Source of the DNA: Stigmatella aurantiaca
GTDB taxonomy: Bacteria > Myxococcota > Myxococcia > Myxococcales > Myxococcaceae
Assembly: GCF_900109545.1 (NCBI RefSeq)
Contig: NZ_FOAP01000009.1
Coordinates: 308,433 to 372,432 of the forward strand
DNA: 64,000 bases
Direction: 5' to 3'
Below are positions 1 through 8,929 of the stretch, one piece after another. Under the pieces are notes generated by a model, which did not search any database, was not told the origin of the DNA, and saw nothing but the letters and a program-made list of their open reading frames with translations. Numbering within the stretch: position 1 is the first letter of the stretch; each line of letters starts with the position of its first letter. A program made the position numbers and the translations under genes.

Positions 1-625
1 GCAGGCACGCGGCCTCCTCGCGCACCGGGGCGGGAATCTCCTGTCCGTGCCTGCGGCCCTGGGCGTCCGTGCAGGCCAGGTGGAAGCGGCTCAGGCGCAG
101 GTAGGCCTCGCAGCGCGCGTCCCAGCCGCGGGTGTCCGGGTGCGTCTGGGCCACGGCCTCCAGCACGGCGCGCCGCAAGCCGGGGCGCTCGATGCCCAGC
201 ATCTCCAGGACGAGCTCCCCATGGCCCGGCGAGGCTGGGGCCACGCCCGGCGCCGTGGGCAGGCCCCGCCGGTCCAGCCGCAGCGCGAGCAGGAGGGCGC
301 CGGAGGTCTGCAGCCCCAGCATGTCGCTCTCGTCCTGGGTGTGGAAGAACACCTCGGAGGCGGGGGCGGACAGGGCCGGGGCCTGGGCGGCGGGGGGCTC
401 CGGGCTCACGGCAAGCTCCTCGAGCGGCCGTTCGATGCGGCCGGGGCCCAGCCCCAGCGCCGTGCACGCCATGCCCGCGGGGCCGGTGTCCCGCACCAGG
501 GACTGCAAGAGGTCTCCCGTCGTCAGATACGGGCCGCGCGAGGCCCTGGCCGCGCGGACCAGGACTTCTCCCAGCTCGCGGCCGAATCCCTGTTCCTGCG
601 CGTAGGCGGACCAGTCCGACGTCAT
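1..625 (-). CDS. Partial protein with a Clp N-terminal-like repeat (3' end outside window)
   Basis: The reading frame is open from the left edge to an ATG at 623-625 that has a good Shine-Dalgarno (GAGGAG) about six bases upstream, so only the C-terminus is missing. The first 70 residues (MTSDWSAYAQEQGFGRELGE onwards) are helical and contain a stretch like a Clp_N repeat: a threonine-rich turn, GDLLQSLVRDTG, then TALGLGPGRIERPLEEL. This resembles the substrate or adaptor-binding N domain of ClpA/ClpC, or a free-standing Clp-N protein. A proline/alanine linker and a second domain of about 110 residues follow, including a possible half-repeat (HGELVLEMLGIERPGLRRAV). No ATPase motif is visible in the part present. 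Function unknown; the Clp-N resemblance is by eye. Confidence 0.72.
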   Translation of the reverse strand, partial: MTSDWSAYAQEQGFGRELGEVLVRAARASRGPYLTTGDLLQSLVRDTGPAGMACTALGLGPGRIERPLEELAVSPEPPAAQAPALSAPASEVFFHTQDESDMLGLQTSGALLLALRLDRRGLPTAPGVAPASPGHGELVLEMLGIERPGLRRAVLEAVAQTHPDTRGWDARCEAYLRLSRFHLACTDAQGRRHGQEIPAPVREEAACL

Positions 626-773
626 CTTCGTCTCCTCGAAGCGGGAAGTGCGGTGCAACTCTCTACCGTGAGCAGAGGGCCCTGTTCTGCTCTGGAACGT
701 AAGGCACGGCCGCGCGATGCGGGAGCATGGACCGTGCGTTCTGCCGGGCAGGTGTTGGTTGAAGATAGGGTGC

Positions 774-1823
774 TCACAGCCGCCAGGTGAGGCCCAGTCC
801 CGCCACCTGCCGGAAATAGGACAGCCCGTTCTGCGGCAGGCGCGTGCCATACAGCGCGTAGGACAGCTCCACGTCCAGGTGCCCGCTCACAGGCCGCGCG
901 AGCTTGAGCGAGAGGGAATTCTGCGCCTCGTCCTCTTCCACCAGGAGGATCTCGGGAGACAGGAAGATTCCGTCCGGGTAGCTGTTCAGGCCGGCCGCCC
1001 CCTGGGCCAGGAGCGTGAGGCGCCACGGCAGCCGCACCCCCGCGCTGCCGCTCAACCGGTGCCGGAGCACGGTCTCCCCCCGGCTGTTGGAGCTGAGCTC
1101 CTGGTAGGTGTACGTCAAGCCCAGCGCCACGGGGCCCCGGTACGTGTAGCCCATACCCACCGTCAGGGAGGAGTCCTCCCGGCGGCCGGGGGCGGTGTCC
1201 TCCCGGCCCGGGTAGGGCGTGGCTTGCACGCGGTAGTCCCGCGCGCCGTACTCGCCGAAGGCCGTGAGCGTGTGGCGGCGGTCGAGGCGGTAGCGCCCCT
1301 GCACGCCCAGCTCGGGCCCGCCGAAGTTGGCCTGGGGCGCGGGGCGGTACACGAAGCGGTGGGCCCCGGCGCGCACCCGCAGCGCGAGCCGCACATCCGG
1401 GGCGTACTCGGCGAAGGCGTTGGCGCCCAGGTCCGAGTAGGCCCGGCTGCCGCCCCGCCGGTCCTTGACGCGGCCCTCCACGCCCAGGCCCCACCGGGCG
1501 CCCAGGGCCACCGAGCCTTCGGCGGCCGCGGCCTGCACCAGCAGGTCCTCCTCGCCCCGGTCCAGGAACTTGCGGCCGCCCAGCTCGTAGCGGCCCACCA
1601 GCTGCGCGCGCTCTCCGGTGAGGCTGCCTTCGCCCACCGCCAGCAGGCTCAGGACGGCGTCCGGCTGGGGGGCGGGGCTCTGCGCGTCGGAGAAGTCCCG
1701 GAGGGGATTGGAGTCCAGGGAGAGCCGGCCCGTGAGCCGCAGCGAGCCCCTCTTGTCGGCCGCATGGCCGCGGGAGGCGGCCAGGAGCAGGAGCAGGAGG
1801 GGAGCGAGCAGAAGGCGGGGCAC
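774..1823 (-). CDS. Outer-membrane beta-barrel protein
   Basis: This 349-residue protein starts at a GTG and opens with a classical signal peptide (MPRLLLAPLLLLLLAASRGHA). The rest is a regular series of amphipathic strands ending in G/A-aromatic pairs (GRYELG, YGARDYRVQA, GMGYTYRG, LGLTYTYQEL) and it finishes in the strand VAGLGLTWRL, as expected of a transmembrane barrel. Acidic or Gly/Arg loops alternate with short turns. No plug, TonB box or enzyme motif is seen, so substrate and function are open. It is divergent from the lipoprotein at 1905, leaving about 80 bp for both promoters. No strong ribosome-binding site precedes the GTG, so the start is the likeliest rather than certain one. 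Confidence 0.8.
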   Translation of the reverse strand: MPRLLLAPLLLLLLAASRGHAADKRGSLRLTGRLSLDSNPLRDFSDAQSPAPQPDAVLSLLAVGEGSLTGERAQLVGRYELGGRKFLDRGEEDLLVQAAAAEGSVALGARWGLGVEGRVKDRRGGSRAYSDLGANAFAEYAPDVRLALRVRAGAHRFVYRPAPQANFGGPELGVQGRYRLDRRHTLTAFGEYGARDYRVQATPYPGREDTAPGRREDSSLTVGMGYTYRGPVALGLTYTYQELSSNSRGETVLRHRLSGSAGVRLPWRLTLLAQGAAGLNSYPDGIFLSPEILLVEEDEAQNSLSLKLARPVSGHLDVELSYALYGTRLPQNGLSYFRQVAGLGLTWRL

Positions 1824-1892
1824 GTGCGCGCACCATACCGTGTGCCTTGCCCTCGCGCGCGCCTCACCCGTGACGCGGCGGGGAGCGCTCGT

Positions 1893-1898
1893 TACAGT
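1893..1898 (+). promoter_or_regulatory. Possible -10 box (TACAGT) of a near-leaderless transcript
   Basis: TACAGT lies six bases before the ATG of the lipoprotein at 1905. Transcription from it would begin at or beside the start codon. The same arrangement is seen before 20190 and 43229. Confidence 0.3.
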
Positions 1899-1904
1899 CG
1901 CCCC

Positions 1905-2447
1905 ATGCGCCGCCGTGTGTTGCTGTCCTGGATGGGGGCCTGCCCCCTGCTCGCTGCCTGCGGCCCCTCCTCATTCAAGACGGAGCTGCGCGGGGAGACG
2001 GCCGTCCCGGCGGCCATGCCCGGCACCCTCACGCCGCTCAACGCCTTTCCGGCCATTGGCAGCTTCGCGGCGCTCGACTTCGACGAGAACCAGGACTTCA
2101 AGAACCAGGATGTCTCCAAGGACGAGGTGGACTCCGTGCGGCTCCAGTCCCTGGAGGTGCGGCTGCTGAGCCCGGGCGGCGCGGACTTCGGCTTCCTGGA
2201 CACGCTGGAGTTCTTCGCCAAGGCGGGGGACCTGGAGGTGCGCATCGCGCGCCGGCGGGGCATCGCCCAGCTGGGGCTGCAGGCCCCCTACCCGGTGCTG
2301 CGCATGGAGCTGGAGGATGAGGAGCTGCAGCCCTTCATCGCCGCGCCCTCCATGAGCATTCTCGTGCGCGGCCGGGGCCGGCTGCCCGAGCAGGAGGTCC
2401 GCCTCCAGGCGGTGGTGCTGCTGGGGGTGGAGGTGGGCTTCTTCTAA
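1905..2447 (+). CDS. Small lipoprotein of unknown function
   Basis: The 180-residue product has a lipoprotein signal (MRRRVLLSWMGACPLLAAC), the lipobox LAAC placing the lipidated cysteine at residue 19. The mature part is acidic, beta-rich and has no cysteines. A run near residues 55-75 (DFDENQDFKNQDVSKDEVDS) is followed by alternating strands ending LGVEVGFF. It reads like the small exported lipoproteins common in myxobacteria that predict mixed alpha/beta domains without catalytic residues. The ATG at 1905 was chosen because it gives a complete lipoprotein signal. The gene is divergent from the barrel protein and convergent with the coiled-coil protein ending at 2463. Function unknown. Confidence 0.8.
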   Translation: MRRRVLLSWMGACPLLAACGPSSFKTELRGETAVPAAMPGTLTPLNAFPAIGSFAALDFDENQDFKNQDVSKDEVDSVRLQSLEVRLLSPGGADFGFLDTLEFFAKAGDLEVRIARRRGIAQLGLQAPYPVLRMELEDEELQPFIAAPSMSILVRGRGRLPEQEVRLQAVVLLGVEVGFF

Positions 2448-2462
2448 GGCCCGCCCCGCGGC

Positions 2463-3560
2463 TCACTCCAGCTCGCGCACCTTGCGCTCCAGGGCGCTCG
2501 CGCGGGAGTCCAGCTCGCGGGCCAGCGACTCCAGCCGCTTGGCCTCGGCCTCCAGCGTGGCCAGGTCCTCGAAGTCTCCGGCGGCCAGCTCCTGCGCTCG
2601 CACCCCCTGCACCTGGGGCCGGTGGTCACGCGCATGCGCCGCAACGGGGGACGAGGCGGGGGGCGCCGCCGGTCCCGGGGGGCCGCCCATCTCGGGAAGG
2701 GGCTCGTTCCCACCGCTGCCCGGGGGGGTGTCCACCGGCGGGTTGGCCGAGGGGGGCATGGAGGGAGGGGGAGGGGGAGTGGGAGAGGGCCCCGCGGCCA
2801 CGCCTTCGGTGCTCCCGTCCCTCGCGTCGAGCTGGGGCGAGAGGCCCGTGGCGCCCAGGCGCAGCCGCATGTTCCGGTCCTGCTCGTCGAACATGCGCTC
2901 CTCGCCGAGGAAGTCGCTCATCCGGCGCTCCAGCTCGCGCTCCTCGCGGACCTCGGTGATGCGGGACTTCAGGGCCGTGAGCCGCTGGCGCACCTTGTCG
3001 CCCGAGTCCCGCAGCGCGTCGGCCTGCTCCAGCAGGTCCGTGGGGTCATCGCTCGCCTCAGCGCGGCCCAGGGCCGGCACCCGCGAGGCGGGCAGCGCCG
3101 CGCGGACCGCTTCCCGCTCGGCCCGCAGCGTGCGCATCCGGACCAGGAGGGTGGCGCGCTGGTTCCTGTCCCCGGTGGCATCCCACGCGGCGCGCGCCTG
3201 CTCCAGCGCCTCGGACAGCGCCGCATGCAGCGCCAGGTGGGCCCGCTCCGACTCGCCCTCCGCGCCGGCCACCGCCTGCGCCAGCCCCGTCAGCTCACCG
3301 CTCAGCTCCTGTGAGCGCCGCAGCGCCTGCTCCAGCTCGGGCCCCGCGGTGAGCCGCCCCTGCCGCTCCGCCTTGAGCGTCTCGATGCGCCCGGCCAGCC
3401 CGTTCAGCTCCTGCCGCAGGGCCTGCTGCCGCTCGCGCAGGGTGCGAACCGCCGTGCGCGCCTGCTGCGCCGTGCCGCGGCTGGCCTCCAGCCCCGTGGC
3501 GCCCCACGCGGGCGCCCCCAGCAGCAGGCACAGCAGCAGGCTTGGCAGGCGGAGCGTCAT
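2463..3560 (-). CDS. Exported coiled-coil protein with proline-rich linker
   Basis: The 365-residue protein begins with a signal peptide (MTLRLPSLLLCLLLGAPAWG). It continues as about 190 residues of heptad-rich, Arg/Glu/Leu/Ala coiled coil, then a flexible Pro/Ser/Gly segment with a run of six prolines around residues 258-263, and ends in a second coiled coil (residues about 325-365) closing with LERKVRELE. The design suggests a periplasmic spacer or scaffold protein joining two helical modules. No enzyme motif is seen. It lies downstream of the NtrC-type regulator on the same strand (gap about 175 bp), and a consensus sigma-54 promoter sits in that gap. Regulation by the neighbouring activator is an inference. 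Confidence 0.8.
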   Translation of the reverse strand: MTLRLPSLLLCLLLGAPAWGATGLEASRGTAQQARTAVRTLRERQQALRQELNGLAGRIETLKAERQGRLTAGPELEQALRRSQELSGELTGLAQAVAGAEGESERAHLALHAALSEALEQARAAWDATGDRNQRATLLVRMRTLRAEREAVRAALPASRVPALGRAEASDDPTDLLEQADALRDSGDKVRQRLTALKSRITEVREERELERRMSDFLGEERMFDEQDRNMRLRLGATGLSPQLDARDGSTEGVAAGPSPTPPPPPSMPPSANPPVDTPPGSGGNEPLPEMGGPPGPAAPPASSPVAAHARDHRPQVQGVRAQELAAGDFEDLATLEAEAKRLESLARELDSRASALERKVRELE

Positions 3561-3575
3561 TACCTGGCTCCACCT

Positions 3576-3591
3576 AGCAAGGAGGGTGCCA
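3576..3591 (-). promoter_or_regulatory. Sigma-54 (-24/-12) promoter consensus
   Basis: On the minus strand the sequence reads TGGCAC, five bases, then TTGCT, matching the sigma-54 consensus TGGCACN5TTGCW at every fixed position, with correct GG-to-GC spacing. It points toward the coiled-coil gene and lies just beyond the end of an NtrC-family activator gene. The predicted transcription start (about 3565) is only some five bases before the annotated ATG at 3560, leaving no room for a ribosome-binding site. Either translation is leaderless, the true start is downstream, or the match is fortuitous. Confidence 0.5.
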
Positions 3592-3734
3592 CGGGAAACC
3601 CCGTCCAGCGCCTTCCGTTGAGGGCAGAAGCCCAGCCGTTCCGGGGGCTTCGGGGCCCGGCCGGGGTGCCGGTGAGGGGGGGCACATGGTGGAAAGTCAT
3701 GGTGCGGGCCGCGGGACGATGGATTTTCGAGGGA

Positions 3735-5144
<1,410 letters not shown>

Positions 5145-5290
5145 GGGGCAGGGGGCCTTCTCTTCCACTGAACAGCGGGCGCGCCACTAGAGCACACCCG
5201 CATTGGCTACCGGACATGCAGGAGCCGTACCGGGGTGAGACCAGAAGGCACTGGCCAGGAAGGCGCCTGTGCGCTTTATCCCTGCCCCCT

Positions 5291-5860
5291 ATGTCCGACA
5301 CTGCCGCTTCCCTGGAAGAGCTGCTCGCGCGCCATGTCCCCGCGGACGCCAAGGAGCGCGAGGACCTCGAGCGCATGCGCGCGCTGGCCTCCACGCTGGC
5401 CCAACCCTTCTCCCGGGCCCAGGCCCCGGCGCACTTCACGGCCAGCGCGGTGGTGGTGGACCCCACCGGGACGCGGGTGGTGCTGGTGCACCACGGAAAG
5501 CTGAAGCGCTGGCTCCAGCCCGGCGGGCACGCGGAGGTGGGGGATGGGCAGAAGCTGGAGGCCACCGCGCTGCGCGAGGCCCGCGAGGAGACGGGGTGCC
5601 AGGTGCGGCTGCACCCCTCGGCGCCCCGGCCCCTGGATGTGGACGTGCACGGCATTCCGGAGCGGAAGGAGGAGCCCGGGCACCTGCACCTGGACGTGCG
5701 CTACCTGGTGGTGGGCGAGAACCCGGAGGCGCTCGCGCACGACCCTGCCGAGTCCCTGGGCGCGCGCTGGATGGGGTGGGACGAGGCCCTGGCGCTGGCG
5801 GACGAGGCGCCCCTGCGGCGCATGCTGGAGAAGGCTCGCACCGTGGTGGGGGCTGACTGA
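5291..5860 (+). CDS. Nudix hydrolase
   Basis: The 189-residue protein has a helical N-terminal extension (residues 1-45) and then a Nudix fold. The Nudix box runs from PGGHAEVGDG to REAREETGC. It keeps the REUXEEXGU half intact, which supplies the metal-binding glutamates. The first half has Asp for the usual Glu and two extra residues between it and REAREE, a variant seen in some subfamilies. The family cleaves nucleoside diphosphates linked to another moiety; the substrate cannot be read here. ATG 5291 (MSDTAASLEELL) was chosen over an upstream ATG at 5216 because the domain is complete from it. The gene is divergent from the NtrC-type regulator. Confidence 0.88.
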   Translation: MSDTAASLEELLARHVPADAKEREDLERMRALASTLAQPFSRAQAPAHFTASAVVVDPTGTRVVLVHHGKLKRWLQPGGHAEVGDGQKLEATALREAREETGCQVRLHPSAPRPLDVDVHGIPERKEEPGHLHLDVRYLVVGENPEALAHDPAESLGARWMGWDEALALADEAPLRRMLEKARTVVGAD

Positions 5861-5955
5861 AGCCCGGGGCGCCCCCAACCTGGAGTTCGATATCTTTTCA
5901 TGGGACTTCACTAATAGTCAAAATTTCTCGTGTAGTTTAAAACACACATGTCTGC

Positions 5956-5984
5956 TTGACGCCTTATTCCAGCGTGAATAAAAC
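5956..5984 (+). promoter_or_regulatory. Sigma-70-type promoter for the diiron oxidase gene
   Basis: TTGACG at 5956-5961 and TAAAAC at 5979-5984 are separated by exactly 17 bases, in an unusually A/T-rich stretch for this genome (about 5880-5990). The predicted start is near 5991, giving a leader of about 70 bases before the ATG at 6061. Confidence 0.55.
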
Positions 5985-5998
5985 ATTTGCCATCGCTC

Positions 5999-6028
5999 GG
6001 CTGCCTACCGAAAGGTCGGACAGCAGCC
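5999..6028 (+). promoter_or_regulatory. Hairpin in the 5' leader of the diiron oxidase gene
   Basis: GGCTGC (5999-6004) pairs with GCAGCC (6023-6028). Inside it, ACC-GAAA-GGT (6007-6016) can form a smaller stem closed by a GNRA tetraloop. It lies between the predicted transcription start and the ribosome-binding site (GGAGTGAAT before 6061). A role in mRNA stability or translation is possible but undetermined. Confidence 0.35.
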
Positions 6029-6060
6029 GTCGCCTCTCGCGATGTTGACCCGGAGTGAAT

Positions 6061-6873
6061 ATGTCGCCCGTCGTTCAGAACACCGATCTCTTGACGAAGA
6101 CTGCGCCCCCGCCGGTGGTGGCCCGTCCAGCCAACGAGGTGGTGACCCGGCGCTACAGTCCTCCTGCCCTCAAGCCCACCCCACACCCGCAGTGGATGGA
6201 GGGGATGCTGGCGACCCTGCAGCCCGAGTGGGAGGCTGCCTGCTGGCCGAGCATCTTCCGGGATACGGCCGCCGGGAAGCACCCGCCGCTCGTTCACTGG
6301 CAGCGTGTGCTGTCGAACTTCTTCTTCATCGTCGAGAGCTTCCCCAAGTACATGGGGCTGTCGCTGGCGAAGACGACCTACGGGCAGCGCCCCGGCGATG
6401 CGAGCTCCCGGCGCTGGCTGCTGCAGAACCTGGGCGTCGAGGCGCGTCACGCCGAGTGGTACCTGGACTGGATGGTGGCCATCGGCGTGAACCCCGATGA
6501 GGTGTTCGCCCGCAAGCCCCTGCCGGAAATCCTGGCCCTGCACGAGCACCTGCTGGAGATGTGCACCCGGGGCACCCTGGCCGAGGGCGTGGCCGCCTCG
6601 AACTGGGCCATCGAGGGCGTGACGGGGGTGTGGACGGAGAAGTGCGAGAAGCCGTTCCGGGAGTATGCCCGGGACGGGGTCCGCATCGACGGCGTGTCGA
6701 TGATGTGGCTCAAGGCGCACGCCCGGTACGACGACGCGCACCCCGAGGAGGCCCTGGAGATCATCAAGTCCGCGGTGGAGCCGGGCAGCCCGGAGTGCGA
6801 GCGCGTGGTGGCGGCGGCCCGCAAGTCGCTGACGCTGTACACGGCGGCCATCGAGGCTTGCTGCGCGATGTGA
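6061..6873 (+). CDS. Heme-oxygenase-like diiron oxidase (TenA/PqqC-fold) family protein
   Basis: The 270-residue, all-helical protein would usually be labelled TenA-family regulator or iron-containing redox enzyme. It carries the metal-ligand pattern of heme-oxygenase-like diiron oxidases: Glu127-x2-His130 (VEARHAEW), Glu185 (NWAIEG), then His220-x3-Asp224-x2-His227 (HARYDDAH). Enzymes of this superfamily (UndA, SznF, BesC, CADD) use two irons and O2 for decarboxylation, N-oxygenation or C-C cleavage. The first 40 residues are a Pro-rich, poorly ordered extension. The substrate is not readable and no biosynthetic partner is adjacent. The ATG follows GGAGTGAAT, a good ribosome-binding site. 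TenA thiaminases lack this ligand set, so a thiamine role is disfavoured. Confidence 0.85.
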   Translation: MSPVVQNTDLLTKTAPPPVVARPANEVVTRRYSPPALKPTPHPQWMEGMLATLQPEWEAACWPSIFRDTAAGKHPPLVHWQRVLSNFFFIVESFPKYMGLSLAKTTYGQRPGDASSRRWLLQNLGVEARHAEWYLDWMVAIGVNPDEVFARKPLPEILALHEHLLEMCTRGTLAEGVAASNWAIEGVTGVWTEKCEKPFREYARDGVRIDGVSMMWLKAHARYDDAHPEEALEIIKSAVEPGSPECERVVAAARKSLTLYTAAIEACCAM

Positions 6874-6999
6874 AGGGGTGTGAGAGGGTCCACCCCGGTG
6901 TCCCCCGCAGTGGCTCTTGCCGCCTGACGGTGTAGTGTTGGGGCGGATGCAAGCCGTGCGCATGCACTCGCGTGCGCACCCCAGGGGGACTGGGTGGTC

Positions 7000-8793
7000 A
7001 TGGATACCTCTGACGCGAAGTTCGTAGGCTCTCTTTCCCGGCGCGGCCTGGGCATCTTCATGAGCCGGGTGCTGCCCGCGGCACCCATCGCGGCCTACCT
7101 CAACGGCATGACCGTGGGGGTGGCCGGCGAGGACGGGCTGCTGTCCGTGGCGGCCGTGCTGCCCTTCATCATCCTGGGCCTGGGCATCGCCTACCCCTAC
7201 CTGGTGCTGCGCTTCCTGATGCGCTCGGCCCTGCTGCCGCGCCAGGACGACCGGCCCGGGGAGCGGCTGGCGCGGATCCTCCGCCTGCCCTGGCGGGGCG
7301 CGTTCTACTCCTCGGTGTTCGCCTGGACGATGGGCGGCTTCTTCTTCGCCCTGCCGGTGTGCCTCTACTTCGACAAGCCCCTGAGCCGGGTGGTGATTGG
7401 CACCATCGTCGGGGTGTGCTGCGGCGTGGTGCTGATGTTCCCCATCGGCCTGGGGCTGGAGAAGCTCCTGTTCCCCGTGGCCCTGCAGGAGCGCAAGGCC
7501 CACCCCAACGCCCTGGTGGTGGGGGGCGGGGTGTTCTGGCCGCGGCAGTCCTGGTTCCTGCCCTTCACGTTCGTGGCCTCGCTGCTGGCCACGGTGATGC
7601 TGGGCAGCAGCGTGGTGGCCGTCAAGCTGATGAACTTCCGCGACGCGCTGCGCGCGGAGATTGCCCTGGATGGCGGGGGCCACTCCGCGGCGAAGCTCCA
7701 GGCGCTGGGCAGCACGCTGTTCACGGAGCTGGTCTTCGCGCTGCCGTGGGTGTGCGGCCTGGTGCTCATCCTGCCGGGCATCACCGCGTGGCTGCTGGCG
7801 CGGCGGCAGGCGGAAGGGGCCGCGGCGGTGCGCGTGGCCATCGAAGGGCTGGCCGCGGGGCGCATCACCGCGCCGGAGTGGGTGTCCACGGACGAGATTG
7901 GCGAGCTGTCCGCCCAGCTCAACAACCTGCTGTCCCGGCTGCGGCAGATCCCCGAGACGCTGCACTCGTCGGCCACGCGGCTCGTGGCGGCCGGCAAGGA
8001 TTTGACGGACGCCAACTCCGAGCAGGAGCAGAGCCTCAACCAGCAGGCGGCGGCCATCCAGGAGACGCAAGTCACCTCGCAGGAAATCAAGCAGACCTCG
8101 CAGATGACGGCCGAGCGGGCCGAGGCGATGCTCCGGGTGGCCAAGCGCGCCGAGGAGCTGGGCCACGAGGGCGAGGCCGCCATCGAGCAGAGCATGGTGG
8201 GGCTGTCGGCCTTCCAGCAGTTCGTGGAGGCCATGCAGGAGAAGCTCAACCGCCTGGCCGAGAGCGCCTCGCAGATTGGCGACATCACCGAGGCGGTGAA
8301 GGACATGGCGGACCAGTCCAACCTGCTGGCCGTGAATGCCGCCATCGAGGCGGCGCGCGCCGGCGAGGAGGGCAAGGGCTTCGCGGTGCTCGCCCGCGAG
8401 GTGCGCGCGCTGGCGGACCAGTCCGTCAAGAGCACCACGCGCATCCGCAACATCCTCAATGAAGTCATCGAGGCCATCGAGGGCGCGGCGTCCATGGCGG
8501 CCCAGGGCTCGCGGGACATCGCCGACGGGCTGGACCAGATGCGCGCCTCCAGCAACAGCCTGCGGGAGCTGTCGCGCCTGTCCCAGGAGAACTCGGCGGC
8601 GATGCGGCAGATCGTCGCGGCGGTGAGCCAGCAGAACGCGGGCATCTCCCAGATTTTCGGCGCCATCGCGGACCTGTCGCAGATCATGGACTCCACACTC
8701 AAGCGCCTGGAGTCCACGCAGCAGGCCACCGGCACGCTCCACGCGGTCTCGACCGAGGTGAGCGAGATGGCGCGCCGCTTCACCGTGAACTGA
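7000..8793 (+). CDS. Methyl-accepting chemotaxis protein with multi-span membrane domain
   Basis: About the first 270 residues of this 597-residue protein are hydrophobic, with roughly six membrane spans (for example AAVLPFIILGLGIAY, GTIVGVCCGVVLMF, LVLILPGITAWLLA) and short loops rather than a large periplasmic sensor domain. A HAMP-like segment (IEGLAAGRITAPEW) leads into a long coiled coil. The highly conserved signalling hairpin follows (ADQSNLLAVNAAIEAARAGE, EEGKGFAVLAREVRALAD). It should pass a signal to CheA/CheW and so affect motility or a Che-like pathway. The signal may be sensed within the membrane. No che genes are nearby. ATG 7000 is preferred; a GTG two codons upstream is possible. 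Confidence 0.92.
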   Translation: MDTSDAKFVGSLSRRGLGIFMSRVLPAAPIAAYLNGMTVGVAGEDGLLSVAAVLPFIILGLGIAYPYLVLRFLMRSALLPRQDDRPGERLARILRLPWRGAFYSSVFAWTMGGFFFALPVCLYFDKPLSRVVIGTIVGVCCGVVLMFPIGLGLEKLLFPVALQERKAHPNALVVGGGVFWPRQSWFLPFTFVASLLATVMLGSSVVAVKLMNFRDALRAEIALDGGGHSAAKLQALGSTLFTELVFALPWVCGLVLILPGITAWLLARRQAEGAAAVRVAIEGLAAGRITAPEWVSTDEIGELSAQLNNLLSRLRQIPETLHSSATRLVAAGKDLTDANSEQEQSLNQQAAAIQETQVTSQEIKQTSQMTAERAEAMLRVAKRAEELGHEGEAAIEQSMVGLSAFQQFVEAMQEKLNRLAESASQIGDITEAVKDMADQSNLLAVNAAIEAARAGEEGKGFAVLAREVRALADQSVKSTTRIRNILNEVIEAIEGAASMAAQGSRDIADGLDQMRASSNSLRELSRLSQENSAAMRQIVAAVSQQNAGISQIFGAIADLSQIMDSTLKRLESTQQATGTLHAVSTEVSEMARRFTVN

Positions 8794-8929
8794 GCCGGAC
8801 TGGCGGGCGTCCAGGCAGCCGAGGGCCGCATGGCCGGGCAGAGGGCGCGCGGCCTGCGCCCGGTGGCCGGGAGGGGCCCCGTGTGGGCCCTGCCAGACTG
8901 TTGAGCCGTGCACATGGTGGAGAGGACGC

